64,000 bases of DNA from Acidobacteriota bacterium (lineage in GTDB: Bacteria > Actinomycetota > Acidimicrobiia > Acidimicrobiales > RAAP-2). Below are positions 51,321 to 60,505 of this stretch, in pieces. The DNA is taken from contig JAGWHY010000002.1 in the NCBI GenBank assembly GCA_028873575.1, forward strand, positions 62,001 to 126,000, in the 5' to 3' direction. A program made the translations under genes and the position numbers. The notes beneath the pieces are model-generated. The model searched no databases, was not told the origin of the DNA, and saw only the letters and a program-made list of their open reading frames with translations. Numbering within the stretch: the first letter of the stretch is position 1; every line of letters begins with the position of its first letter.

Positions 51321-52168
51321 ACGTTTTCGTGGGCCGCGACGATCGCGTCGTCGTGACGCAAGATGGCCAGCGCTTCTTCTTCCGCGCGACGGACGCGGCG
51401 AACGCCAATGTCCATTTTGGTCGCGGTCGCTTGCAGCGACAGCGGCGTCGCGCCGGTGAGGCCGAAGCGGTGAGAGATTACTTCGCGTTGGAGTTCGCTG
51501 AGCTGCTCGAGCGCGCCGTGAAGCTGGTTATCCATCATCGTCTGTTCAATGTCACCCACCCAGTCACGCTGGCTCGGCGCGACGAGGTCACCCAAGGTTG
51601 TCGCCGAATCGGACGACGCGGGTTGGTCGAGACTGGCGGTCACGCCTGGCAGGCTTTGGAGGTTTTCCCGTTCGGCCTTGGTCATGCCGGTGGCCTCGGT
51701 GAGCTCGTCGTCGGTGGGCTTGCGGCCGAAGATTGACGTTAATTCGGCAGTCGTGGCCTCGAGGCGCTGGAGCTGTTCGCCGACTTCGAGAGGAATGCGA
51801 ATCGTGCGACCGTGCTGCTGGACCGCGCGCTGGAGCGCCTGACGGATCCACCACGTGGCGTAGGTCGAGAACTTAAAACCACGTTCCCAGTCGAATTTCT
51901 CGACCGCGCGCAGGAGTCCGAAGGTGCCCTCTTGCACGAGGTCGACCATTTCGACGCCGCGGTCCTGGTAGCGGCGGGCCCAGTGCAAGACGAGGCGAAG
52001 GTTGGCGGCCACCATCTGCTTCTTCGCGGCTTCGTCGCCGGCGGTCACGCGCTTCGCGAGTTCCACCTGCTCGTCGTAGTTGGGCATGGGGTAGCGGTCG
52101 AGGTCACGCATCAAAAGACCGAGCATGTCGTTGGTGTTGACCGCGGAGCGACGGGGGTTGGTAGTCAT
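51317..52168 (-). CDS. Sigma-70 family RNA polymerase sigma factor (group 2-like)
   Basis: 283 residues. Region 1.2 (DMLGLLMRDLDRYPM), region 2 with VAANLRLVLHWARRYQDRGVEMVDLVQEGTFGLLRAVEKFDWERGFKFSTYATWWIRQALQRAV, region 3 and region 4 are present; no long N-terminal region 1.1. Region 2 is close to the housekeeping factor, so it should recognise TANNNT-type -10 boxes. Region 4.2 is divergent (MDIGVRRVRRAEEEALA in place of the usual R-x-R-Q-I-E pattern), hinting at different -35 preference. ATG at 52168 is chosen because AAAGGAG lies six bases upstream. A palindrome overlaps its promoter. Confidence 0.92.
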   Translation of the reverse strand: MTTNPRRSAVNTNDMLGLLMRDLDRYPMPNYDEQVELAKRVTAGDEAAKKQMVAANLRLVLHWARRYQDRGVEMVDLVQEGTFGLLRAVEKFDWERGFKFSTYATWWIRQALQRAVQQHGRTIRIPLEVGEQLQRLEATTAELTSIFGRKPTDDELTEATGMTKAERENLQSLPGVTASLDQPASSDSATTLGDLVAPSQRDWVGDIEQTMMDNQLHGALEQLSELQREVISHRFGLTGATPLSLQATATKMDIGVRRVRRAEEEALAILRHDDAIVAAHENV

Positions 52169-52240
52169 TGGCATCTCCTTTGTGGGGGGTACGAAGTCGA
52201 TGCGCCGTAAGCCGGGGATTTCTCCTATGGACGCGTTACT

Positions 52241-52269
52241 AATTTACCACGAGGTAAAGATTTTGGCAA
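52241..52269 (-). promoter_or_regulatory. Promoter of the sigma-factor gene
   Basis: On the minus strand: TTGCCA (52264-52269), a 17-bp spacer, TAAATT (52241-52246). It is the best consensus promoter in the window, and gives a leader of about 65 bases before the ATG at 52168. Confidence 0.7.
52243..52258. promoter_or_regulatory. Palindromic operator candidate (TTTACC-N4-GGTAAA)
   Basis: A perfect 6-bp inverted repeat with a four-base centre overlaps the -10 and the spacer of the sigma-factor promoter. A dimeric repressor there would block transcription; the adjacent Rrf2 regulator is the obvious candidate (inference). Confidence 0.55.
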
Positions 52270-52276
52270 GGACCAC

Positions 52277-52726
52277 TCAGGCGCTGTGGGTTCGCGCGAC
52301 CGGCTTGACCCCACGGGCTTGCGCCACCATGTCGGCCAACGTGAAGCTGGCGAGGTGCTCGCGCATGTGATTGCCCACGTCAGCCCAGACGCCGAGCAGG
52401 ACGCACTGGCCCTCGTGGTCGCAGGCACCGTCTTGATGCGGTTCGCCGAAATCACCGGCGGAGATCGGGCCGTCCACGGCGGCCACGATTTCGGCCAGAG
52501 TGATTGACTCGGCCGGCCGTGCCAAAACGTACCCGCCCCCCACACCCCGTTTGGAGCGCACGAGGCCGACGCCCTTCATGCTTAACAGGATCTGTTCCAA
52601 GTAGGGCTGGGGCAGACCCGTGCGTTCGGCCAAGTCGCGAACGGACGTCGGTACGTGAAAATTGTCGCGCAGAGCCAGGCTCAGTAACGCCCGGCTGGCG
52701 TAGTCACCCCGCGTGGAGACTCTCAC
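52277..52726 (-). CDS. Rrf2-family transcriptional regulator
   Basis: 149 residues. Winged helix at the N-terminus, MRVSTRGDYASRALLSLAL...PQPYLEQILLSMKGVGLVRSKRGVGGGY, typical of Rrf2. The cluster-binding region has two cysteines, in GACDHEGQC, five residues apart; the third cysteine of IscR is missing. So it may bind an iron-sulfur cluster with another ligand or sense redox otherwise. It lies just upstream of the sigma-factor gene on the same strand. GTG at 52726 follows TAGGCT by six bases. It is divergent from bpa. Confidence 0.9.
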   Translation of the reverse strand: MRVSTRGDYASRALLSLALRDNFHVPTSVRDLAERTGLPQPYLEQILLSMKGVGLVRSKRGVGGGYVLARPAESITLAEIVAAVDGPISAGDFGEPHQDGACDHEGQCVLLGVWADVGNHMREHLASFTLADMVAQARGVKPVARTHSA

Positions 52727-52732
52727 TCCTCC

Positions 52733-52738
52733 AGCCTA
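52733..52738 (-). promoter_or_regulatory. -10 box (TAGGCT) six bases before the rrf2 start
   Basis: TAGGCT, then GGAGGA, then the GTG at 52726 on the minus strand. The arrangement is identical to that of the LON-domain gene at 3378. Confidence 0.5.
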
Positions 52739-52807
52739 CTAACGCCTTTGGCGTCGACGGTGCCCGTCCGGTGACGCGTTCGTCGTCCTGTCTGGCACAC
52801 TGCAAAG

Positions 52808-53293
52808 GTGCCAAAAGATGACGCCACCACCGAACCACTGAATCCCGACGAAGTTCTCGCGCCAGGTCAGGGCGAGCCCACCGTCGAGGACGAGCAGACG
52901 GACTACATCAGCCAACCGGCCAAGGTCATGCGCATCGGGTCGATGGTGAAGTCGCTCCTCGAAGAGGCCCGAAGCGCGCCCCTTGACGAGGCCGGACGCG
53001 CGCGATTACGTGAGATCTACGAGACGTCGGTGAGTGAACTCGCGGGGGCTCTGTCGCCCGACCTGGGTCAGGAACTTTCACGCATGGCGCTGACCTTTAG
53101 CGCCGACGTGCCGTCGGAATCAGAGTTGCGCCTGGCCCAGGCGCAACTCGTCGGATGGCTCGAGGGCCTCTTTCACGGCATCCAAGCCTCGCTCTTCGCC
53201 CAGCAAGCCGCCGCCGCGGCGCAACTCGAAAAGATGCGAGAACGTTCGCTGCGCCCCGGTCCCCAGGAGCCGCGCTCGGGCACGTACCTTTAG
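52808..53293 (+). CDS. Bacterial proteasome activator (Bpa/PafE family)
   Basis: 161 residues. The core (about 35-140) is the four-helix DUF2587 fold: ISQPAKVMRIGSMVKSLLEEARSAPLDEAGRARLREIYETSVSELAGALSPDL and QLVGWLEGLFHGIQASLFAQQAAAAAQL. The C-terminus is Gly-Thr-Tyr-Leu, close to the GQYL tail by which mycobacterial PafE docks on and opens the 20S proteasome without ATP. So the organism probably has a proteasome, though no subunit gene is in this window. GTG start; a weak -10-like CACACT lies six bases upstream. Confidence 0.88.
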   Translation: MPKDDATTEPLNPDEVLAPGQGEPTVEDEQTDYISQPAKVMRIGSMVKSLLEEARSAPLDEAGRARLREIYETSVSELAGALSPDLGQELSRMALTFSADVPSESELRLAQAQLVGWLEGLFHGIQASLFAQQAAAAAQLEKMRERSLRPGPQEPRSGTYL

Positions 53294-53381
53294 TGGGAGG
53301 GGCCCGGTGACGCCGGCGTTGGCGAAGGTAGTGTTCAAATCCCAACCTTGTAATTTGCGACGGTGAAAGTAGGAGTGCGCG

Positions 53382-56300
53382 GTGGCTGAGGAGTTCGTTC
53401 ATCTGCACAACCACACCGAGTACTCGATGCTCGACGGCGCCGCTCGCGTCGAGGACATGGTGCTCGCCGCGAAGGCCGACGGCCAACGCGCCATTGGCGT
53501 CACCGATCACGGCAACCTCTACGGCGTCGTCGATTTTTACGAGACCTGTCGTAAGCACGACGTCACGCCCATTATTGGTCTCGAGGCCTACATGGCGGCC
53601 AACTCGCGTTTCGATCGCCCCCCGCGACGCGGAAAAATTGACGACACCGGTGGAGACACCGAAGGCGGGCAGAAGTTGTACCACCACCTCACGCTCCTCG
53701 CCGAAACGGACGAAGGGTACCGAAACCTTCGAGAGGTCTCGTCACTGGCGTTCCTCGAGGGCTACTACTACAAGCCTCGGCTCGACTGGGACCTACTCGA
53801 GCGCTATCACGTTGGGCTTATCGCGACGTCGGGTTGCTTGGGCGGCGTGGTGCTCCAGGCGCTCCTCCAAGACGACCAGAAGAAGGCCCTCGCGCTCGGT
53901 GGGCGGCTGCAGAGCATTTTCGGCAAAGAAAACTTCTTCATTGAGCTCCAAGATCACGGGCTCGCCGCGCAGCGACGCACGAACCCGATGCTGCTCGAAT
54001 TGGCGCGCCAACTCGACGCCCCGCTCCTCGCCACCAACGACCTGCACTACGTGCGTCACGAGGACTACGAAATGCACGACGCGTTGTTATGCATTGGTAC
54101 GGGTTCGCGCGTCGCTGACGCGGAACGGTTTCGCTTCGAGAGTGACCAGCACTACCTCAAGTCGGCCGCCGAGATGCGCCGACTCTTTCTCGAAGTACCC
54201 GAGGCTTGCGACAACACGTTGTTGATCGCCGAGCGAGCGAACGTCAAGATTAATTTCGACAACGACGCCCTCCCGGAATTTCCGTTGCCTGCGGCCTACG
54301 AATCCTTCGCGCGAAAAGACGGCGCGAATCGCTACCTGCGCGACCTCACGTACCAAGGCGCGCGCGAACGCTACGGCGAACTTCGCGACGACGTTCGTCA
54401 ACGTTTGGACTACGAACTCGACGTCATCGCCAATATGGGATTCAGTGACTATTTCTTGGTCGTCTGGGACCTGATTCGCCACGCGCGCGACACCGGAATT
54501 CGCGTCGGACCGGGTCGCGGATCCGCGGCGGGTTGCTGCGTCGCGTACTGCCTTCGCATCGTGGACTTAGACCCGATTCGTTACGGCCTGATCTTTGAAC
54601 GGTTCTTGAATCCAGGGCGCAAGCAGATGCCCGACATCGACATGGACTTTGATGAGCGTTACCGCGGCGACATGATCCGCTACGCCAGTGAGCGCTACGG
54701 CAGCGATCACGTCGCCCAGATCGTGACGTTTTCCACGATTAAGGCGCGCGCGGCGGTGCGTGACGCCGCGCGCGTGCTCGGCTACCCGCCGCAGCTAGGC
54801 GACAAGATCGCCAAAGCGATGCCGCCGCTGGTCATGGGGCAAGACCTCCCGCTGGAGGCGTGCTTTACCCCGACGCCCGGATTTGAGGGTCGCTTCACCG
54901 AGGCGGCGGAGTTGCGCAGTCTCTACGGCAGCGACGCCGAGGTGAAGCACGTCGTGGACGTCGCCAAGGGCTTCGTGGATAAACGGCGTCAAGACGGTAT
55001 TCACGCGGCGGCGGTCGTCATCACCAAGGAACCGGTGCTGGCCTACGTCCCGGTCCAGCGAAAGTCGAGCCCGAATGGGTCGGCCGAGGACGCCCCCATC
55101 GTGACCCAGTACGAGGCAACGGCGATTGAGAAGCTCGGTCTGTTGAAGATGGATTTTCTTGGACTTCGCAACCTGGCGATTATTGAGCGCACGCTCGAGC
55201 ACATTCGACGACGCCACGGACTCGAGGTCGACATTGATCACGTGAACTTGGACGATCCCAAGGTCTACGAGATGCTGCGACACGGCAACTCGATCGGCAT
55301 CTTTCAGCTCGAAGGCGACAAGATGCGCCAATTAATGCGTCGTCTCGCGCCGACCAGCTTTGACGACATCGCGGCGTTGGTGGCGTTGTATCGACCCGGA
55401 CCCTTGAGTGAGAACGTCCACAACGACTACGCCGATCGCAAGAACGCTCGTCAGAGCGTTTCCTACGATCACGACGACCTCGCCGAAATTCTCTCGGAGA
55501 CCTACGGCCTGATGATCTACCAAGAAGACATCATGCGCGTGGCGACCAAGATCGCCGGGTTCTCGATGACTGAGGCCGACGACCTGCGCAAGGCGTGCTC
55601 GAAGAAGATTCGCGAGATGATTCAAGCGCAGCGCGTCAAGTTCGTTGAAGGAGCCGAGCGCGAGGGATACGGGCGCGAACTGGGCAACTCCATCTTCGAC
55701 AAAATTGAACCCTTCGCCGACTACGCCTTTAACAAGAGTCACGCGTACGGGTACGCGTTGATCGCCTATCAAAACGCGTGGTTGAAGGCGAACTACCCCG
55801 TCGAGTACATGTCCGCGCTCTTGACGTCATTTCGTGACGACAAGGACAAGGCCGCGATCTACTTGAACGAAGCACGCCAGATGGGTATCACGATCGGCGT
55901 GCCGGACGTGAACGAGTCCTTCGCCGAGTACGCACCGAGTACGTCGGCGCCGTCGACGATCCTTTTCGGATTGGCGGCCGTGCGCAACGTGGGTGAGGCG
56001 TTGGTTGAAAAGGTGGTGCAGGAGCGCGAAAGTGCGGGCCGCTTCGAGAACATCTACGACTTCTTGCGGCGGGTCGATCCCGTGGTCTTGAACAAACGCT
56101 CCATGGAGTCACTCATCAAGGCGGGGGCCTTTGACTCCTTTGGCCTCGCGCGCCAGGGCTTTCTCCTGAAGGTCGACGAGATGATTGAGACCACCTTGTC
56201 GCGCCGCAAGGACCTCTCGCTCGGTATCTCCACGCTCTTTAGCGCCTTCGACGACCCGTCGGGAGCGGGGGACTGGGAGGGGACGGAAGTCGTGATTCCC

Positions 56301-56942
56301 GATCACGAGTTTGAGCGATCGGTCAAACTCGACTTCGAGCGAGAAATGCTCGGTACCTACATCTCTGATCACCCCCTGAATGAGTTGGCGGCGACACTAG
56401 CGACGCGCGCCGACGGGTCCATCGTTACGGTGCGCGAACGCGCGGAAGAACTCGCGCGGGCCAATCGTCCCGCCACGGTGGGCGGGATCTTGACCGAGGT
56501 CCAACTTCGTACCACCAAAGCAAATCGTCAGTACGCGCGGGTCGTGATCGAGGACCTGAGCGGCTCACTCGAGGTCAACTTCTCGGTGAACGCCTTCGAG
56601 CGTTTGAGCGGCTACTTGGCCAAGGACAACGTCGTCTTGATGAAGGTGCGCGTCGACGACCGTGACGACGACTTACGGTTCTCGGCCGTTGACGTGGAGC
56701 GACTGGTGAGCGACCAGACGTCGAATGAGTTGCGGCTCTCCCTCGCGCCCGAGGATCTCACCCAGCCGACCATCGCCACGCTGCGCGAGATTTTGACGCG
56801 TTACCCCGGTCCGTCGAGCGTCGTCGTCGAGACCGGCGCGACCGGAAAGGCCTTTCGTTTAGGGCCAGAGTTCAACGTTTCCATCCCCTCAGTAGTCGCC
56901 GACTTACGCAGCGAATTTGGAAGAAACGTCATTAAGGCCTAG
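53382..56942 (+). CDS. dnaE: DNA polymerase III alpha subunit
   Basis: 1186 residues, the replicative polymerase of the C family. The order is an N-terminal PHP domain (FVHLHNHTEYSMLDG), the polymerase palm with catalytic Asp418 and Asp420 in PDIDMDF preceded by GPGRGSAAG, fingers, a helix-hairpin-helix region, and a C-terminal OB domain (about 1015-1105, RPATVGGILTEVQLRTTKANRQYARVVIED). Length and domain order match the DnaE1 group. AGGAG lies six bases before the GTG at 53382. It is monocistronic in appearance. Confidence 0.96.
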   Translation: MAEEFVHLHNHTEYSMLDGAARVEDMVLAAKADGQRAIGVTDHGNLYGVVDFYETCRKHDVTPIIGLEAYMAANSRFDRPPRRGKIDDTGGDTEGGQKLYHHLTLLAETDEGYRNLREVSSLAFLEGYYYKPRLDWDLLERYHVGLIATSGCLGGVVLQALLQDDQKKALALGGRLQSIFGKENFFIELQDHGLAAQRRTNPMLLELARQLDAPLLATNDLHYVRHEDYEMHDALLCIGTGSRVADAERFRFESDQHYLKSAAEMRRLFLEVPEACDNTLLIAERANVKINFDNDALPEFPLPAAYESFARKDGANRYLRDLTYQGARERYGELRDDVRQRLDYELDVIANMGFSDYFLVVWDLIRHARDTGIRVGPGRGSAAGCCVAYCLRIVDLDPIRYGLIFERFLNPGRKQMPDIDMDFDERYRGDMIRYASERYGSDHVAQIVTFSTIKARAAVRDAARVLGYPPQLGDKIAKAMPPLVMGQDLPLEACFTPTPGFEGRFTEAAELRSLYGSDAEVKHVVDVAKGFVDKRRQDGIHAAAVVITKEPVLAYVPVQRKSSPNGSAEDAPIVTQYEATAIEKLGLLKMDFLGLRNLAIIERTLEHIRRRHGLEVDIDHVNLDDPKVYEMLRHGNSIGIFQLEGDKMRQLMRRLAPTSFDDIAALVALYRPGPLSENVHNDYADRKNARQSVSYDHDDLAEILSETYGLMIYQEDIMRVATKIAGFSMTEADDLRKACSKKIREMIQAQRVKFVEGAEREGYGRELGNSIFDKIEPFADYAFNKSHAYGYALIAYQNAWLKANYPVEYMSALLTSFRDDKDKAAIYLNEARQMGITIGVPDVNESFAEYAPSTSAPSTILFGLAAVRNVGEALVEKVVQERESAGRFENIYDFLRRVDPVVLNKRSMESLIKAGAFDSFGLARQGFLLKVDEMIETTLSRRKDLSLGISTLFSAFDDPSGAGDWEGTEVVIPDHEFERSVKLDFEREMLGTYISDHPLNELAATLATRADGSIVTVRERAEELARANRPATVGGILTEVQLRTTKANRQYARVVIEDLSGSLEVNFSVNAFERLSGYLAKDNVVLMKVRVDDRDDDLRFSAVDVERLVSDQTSNELRLSLAPEDLTQPTIATLREILTRYPGPSSVVVETGATGKAFRLGPEFNVSIPSVVADLRSEFGRNVIKA

Positions 56943-56984
56943 GCCCGGATGGGGGCACCTCCGGCGTCCCGTAGAATGGTGCCT

Positions 56985-57656
56985 ATGGCAATGACTGTCG
57001 TGACCAAAGACACCACGGCCCTGAGTGACGCGGAACTCGCCGAAATGGCGGACCTCTGCGTCGACCGCGAGCCAAACTTCGACATCGGCTTTCTCTCGAA
57101 GCAGCGCGAGGAGTGGGTCCTGGTTACCCACGCGCGTGAAGGTAACAAGTTGCGTGGCTACTCGTTCTGCACCCTCGAGCGCATCGGCGGTACGCCGTCG
57201 CTGCTGGTCGGGCTGCTGCTCGTGGATCGAAACGCGAAGGCCGATCAGACGTTGCGGGCTATTTTGCACGACCAATTTCGCCGCGCGCTGCTCGCGTTTC
57301 CCGACGAAGACGTGCTGTTGGGCGCTCGACTGACCTCACCGGATGGCTACCGGGCCTTCGCCGGTCTGCAAGACGTCGTGCCGCGCCTGGGCTATCGCCC
57401 GACGGGGGAGGACCGCGCGTGGGCTCGTCGACTGGCCAAGCGTTTTGGTTCGGAAAAGGCTATCGACGACAAGACCTTCGTGATGACGGTGGCGCCAGGA
57501 CCGGTCGGCTGTTTGGACTACACCTCGGCCAAGGGGCCGATTCCCGACGGCGCAGAGACGTTTTTCGCGGACCTCGATCCGGACAACGGTCAACGCCTGG
57601 TCGTCTTTGGTTGGGCCATGGCGGAATCGCTGGCCACGGGACGACTGCCGAAATAG
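56985..57656 (+). CDS. Conserved-looking protein of unknown function
   Basis: 223 residues, not recognised. There is no signal peptide or membrane span. The protein is acidic, with a mixed alpha/beta look: MADLCVDREPNFDIGFLSKQREEWVLVTHAREGNKLRGYSFCTLERIGGTPSLLVGLLLVDR resembles an acetyltransferase-like sheet, but I see no acetyl-CoA motif. ATG at 56985 is chosen because TAGAAT lies seven bases upstream; longer readings start in the gap after dnaE. It converges on the next unknown gene with one base between stops. Confidence 0.7.
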   Translation: MAMTVVTKDTTALSDAELAEMADLCVDREPNFDIGFLSKQREEWVLVTHAREGNKLRGYSFCTLERIGGTPSLLVGLLLVDRNAKADQTLRAILHDQFRRALLAFPDEDVLLGARLTSPDGYRAFAGLQDVVPRLGYRPTGEDRAWARRLAKRFGSEKAIDDKTFVMTVAPGPVGCLDYTSAKGPIPDGAETFFADLDPDNGQRLVVFGWAMAESLATGRLPK

Positions 57657-57657
57657 T

Positions 57658-58377
57658 TCAACCGCGGGGCAAGAGCCCCGTGCAACTCTTGTAGCAGTGT
57701 CCGTCGAGCGGCCGCGACAGTGTCGTGAGCACGTACGTCGGGCGAAAGCCGAGTGCGGTCGCTAAGTCTTTGCCCGAGAGTGAACTTCGCCGCGTGGCCT
57801 CGATCGTGCGTATCGCGTGCTGATCCTCACACAGCAGCCACACGTCGTCGCCGAACCACCCAAAGCGCACCCAGGTTGAACCGTCGTCATGACGGCGAAG
57901 TAGTTGAGGGCCCCGGTCGGCCGCGATGAGCGCGACACTCGGACGCTCGCCGCGAAACTCCCAGTAGGGCGCGCTCGGGCCCCGAAATCCGAACAGGGGT
58001 CCGTCCGCGGGACTCGCCAACTGTTCGAGCCAGTGTCGCACGCGTCGACCGCGGTACGTGCCGAGGCGTCGAGGCAAGTCGGCGAGGGTGACCGCTTCGG
58101 GTTGGGCCAAATCATCGCGCTCGACGTCGGAAGCTAACTGGCCCTCGACGACGTCGAAGACGGCGAGGTCCGTTTCCACGCCGTCGGGCCACGGCACGCG
58201 CCAGCGCACGATGGCCTGCGAGGCGAGGTCGATCACTGTCGTGGATTCGTTCGTCGATCCAAGGACGAGTCCGAGCGCTATCGAGTCGGGCGACACGTCG
58301 ACCGACGACCGCGCCGGCGTGTGCTCGACCAGGCGACGTATGGCGCGCGCCGCGGGATCACGTCCAAGCAGCGCCAT
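57658..58377 (-). CDS. Protein of unknown function downstream of the YyaL-type gene
   Basis: 239 residues, not recognised. No membrane span or signal peptide. It has several Trp-rich segments (TWVRFGWFGDDVWLLCEDQ) and a late CYKSC pair of cysteines. The ATG follows the stop of the YyaL-type gene with no base between (TAGATG), so the two are translated as a unit. Codon use is like the neighbours. Confidence 0.7.
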   Translation of the reverse strand: MALLGRDPAARAIRRLVEHTPARSSVDVSPDSIALGLVLGSTNESTTVIDLASQAIVRWRVPWPDGVETDLAVFDVVEGQLASDVERDDLAQPEAVTLADLPRRLGTYRGRRVRHWLEQLASPADGPLFGFRGPSAPYWEFRGERPSVALIAADRGPQLLRRHDDGSTWVRFGWFGDDVWLLCEDQHAIRTIEATRRSSLSGKDLATALGFRPTYVLTTLSRPLDGHCYKSCTGLLPRG

Positions 58378-60375
58378 CTACGACCTCGCGTCGCGCAGCT
58401 GGCGCTCAAAGTCCGCGAGCGTCGTGGCGGGTGCCTCGCAGACCCCGCCGCGGCAGACGTAGGCGAGGCCCGCGCGTCGACCCTCGAAAAGTTCCGATGG
58501 TCCAGGTCCACTCACGAGCACGGTGCGAAACATCGCCTTCGATCGTACGTGCTGCGTAAAGGCGTTCGACGCCCCCGGGATTACGATTTCGACGCCGTCG
58601 AGAGCGAAGCCGGCCGCCGCGACGAGATCCGCAACGGCCCCCGGGTGATCAACGAGTAGCGCGCGCGCGAGTTCAACGAGGCGCTGCGCCATGACGAGGT
58701 GACCCTGATCTCCTCGACAGAGTCCCAGCCGCGCGAGTGCTCTGGTGGCGACCGCGTGGGCCGAGGGCGTCGCCCCGTCGAAAATGTCTTGAGGACGCTG
58801 GGCCAGGTCGTCCACGCGTTGATCGACGAGCGAAAATCCCTGTCCGACGTGGGGCCGATCCACACTGGGCACGTGCCCCTCCCAGTAGTGCGCGACGAGG
58901 TAGCGCGCGACGTCCTCGCCGTGCTCGAGCCAGGTCACGTCGCCCGAGACTTCAAAGGCGTCGACGAAGGCGTCGACGTACCACGCGAGATCGCCCGCGG
59001 TGGCCGCGGCGCGTTGGGCCTCGGTGCGCCAGTAGCGCTCGCCGTCAAAGTGCGTGGCGCCGAGTGAGGCCAGCAATTGAAATGCCCGTTCGTGTCGCGC
59101 GGGGTCATCGCTGCCGAGGAGAGCACTGGCCCACATCGCGTTCCACTCCAGAATGATTTTTTCGTCACGACCCGGCGCGGGACGCCTCGTCAACTCCTCG
59201 ACCAACGCGTCACGGGCGTCGAGGAGTGACGTCGGACAGTTAAAGGGCTCTTCGAAGGCGAGCTGGGGAATAGCTCGGCCATCGAACGTCGTCTCGTCGA
59301 GGCGCCAACGGCGCAGCACGGCGTCAACGTTGGTGTCGAGGCCGGCACGACGCAGGGTGTCGCGTACCTCGTCGGGCGTCCACGTGACGTGTGACCCTTC
59401 GACGCCGCCGGCGTCCGCGTCGAGTGACGACGCGTAGCCGTCACCGAGCCGCAGAAAACGTTCTACGAAGTCGAGCGTCGCCAGCGCGACGTCTCGCCAT
59501 TCGTCGTGCTCGAAAACTTTGGCCGCGCGCAAGTAGGTGCGCGCGAGGAGCGCCTGGTCACACAGCATCTTTTCGAAGTGGGGCACGTGCCAGGCGTCGT
59601 CAACGCTGTAACGCGCGAAGCCGCCGCGGAGGTGGTCGAAGAGCCCGAAACGCGACATCGCGTCGAGCGTCAGGCGGACTGCGTGACGCGTCGTCGCGTC
59701 GTCAAATTCGAGGAGCGCCTCGACGAAGGTCGGCCGCGGGAACTTTGGCGCTGAGCCGAAACCGCCGAGAGGATCGAGTCGACCCACGAGGTCGTCGCGC
59801 AGAAGTTTTCGCGTCGACGCCAGGTCAAGTGACGCCGTTGTCGGCGCGAGGTGGTCGAGGAATCGCACTTCGCGCGTGGCCGCGTCGGCCAGTTGATCCG
59901 CCTGACGTTCGACCAATTCGCGTTGGTTGTTCCAGGCGTCCTTCATGGCGGCCAGTAGTCGATCAAAGCCCACGTGGCCCCCTCGGTCGACCGGTGGGTA
60001 GTAGGTGCCCGCCATGAACGGACGTCCGTCGGGGGTCAGGAATACCGACATGGGCCAACCACCGTGTCCGCTGAGAACTTGCGTCGCCGCCATGTAGAGG
60101 GCGTCGAGATCGGGCCGCTCTTCGCGGTCAACTTTGATCGGCACGAATGATTCGTTCAGTACCGCGGCGAGCTGCGGGTCTTCGAATGACTCGTGCGCCA
60201 TGACGTGACACCAATGGCAGGCGGCGTAGCCGATGGACAGAAAGATCGGACGATCGAGTTCGCGTGCCCGCTCGAGCGCGTCGCCGCTCCACGAGTACCA
60301 CTCCACGGGGTTGTCCACGTGTTGGCGAAGGTAGCTCGACGTCACGTCCTCGGGACGGTCGCGAAGGCGAGGCAC
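58378..60375 (-). CDS. YyaL/DUF255 thioredoxin-fold protein
   Basis: 665 residues. The N-terminal thioredoxin-like domain carries Cys53-His-Trp-Cys56 (AACHWCHVM) and the SSYLRQHVDNPVEWYSW and VDREERPDLD blocks. The rest resembles an (alpha/alpha)6 glycosidase barrel. The family (bacterial YyaL, animal SPATA20) is widespread, and its function is not established. The C-terminus has another cysteine pair in YVCRGGVCEAP. The GTG start at 60375 has GGGGG seven bases upstream. The 130 bp to the divergent Gfo/Idh gene should hold both promoters. Confidence 0.88.
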   Translation of the reverse strand: MPRLRDRPEDVTSSYLRQHVDNPVEWYSWSGDALERARELDRPIFLSIGYAACHWCHVMAHESFEDPQLAAVLNESFVPIKVDREERPDLDALYMAATQVLSGHGGWPMSVFLTPDGRPFMAGTYYPPVDRGGHVGFDRLLAAMKDAWNNQRELVERQADQLADAATREVRFLDHLAPTTASLDLASTRKLLRDDLVGRLDPLGGFGSAPKFPRPTFVEALLEFDDATTRHAVRLTLDAMSRFGLFDHLRGGFARYSVDDAWHVPHFEKMLCDQALLARTYLRAAKVFEHDEWRDVALATLDFVERFLRLGDGYASSLDADAGGVEGSHVTWTPDEVRDTLRRAGLDTNVDAVLRRWRLDETTFDGRAIPQLAFEEPFNCPTSLLDARDALVEELTRRPAPGRDEKIILEWNAMWASALLGSDDPARHERAFQLLASLGATHFDGERYWRTEAQRAAATAGDLAWYVDAFVDAFEVSGDVTWLEHGEDVARYLVAHYWEGHVPSVDRPHVGQGFSLVDQRVDDLAQRPQDIFDGATPSAHAVATRALARLGLCRGDQGHLVMAQRLVELARALLVDHPGAVADLVAAAGFALDGVEIVIPGASNAFTQHVRSKAMFRTVLVSGPGPSELFEGRRAGLAYVCRGGVCEAPATTLADFERQLRDARS

Positions 60376-60493
60376 GCTCAGGCCCCCACGAAAGCGTCGG
60401 CGCGCGCGCGGCGCCGATTCGTCGGCGCGGAAGGTTGAGTGCGCATCGCGTTCACTTTAGGGGCACGCGCCGGGCGACTTCGTCGTCGTGTCC

Positions 60494-60499
60494 TACGCT
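60494..60499 (+). promoter_or_regulatory. -10 box (TACGCT) for the leaderless Gfo/Idh gene
   Basis: TACGCT, six bases (GGCGCG), then the ATG at 60506. This favours 60506 over an upstream in-frame GTG at 60488, which would place the box inside the gene. Confidence 0.5.
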
Positions 60500-60505
60500 G
60501 GCGCG

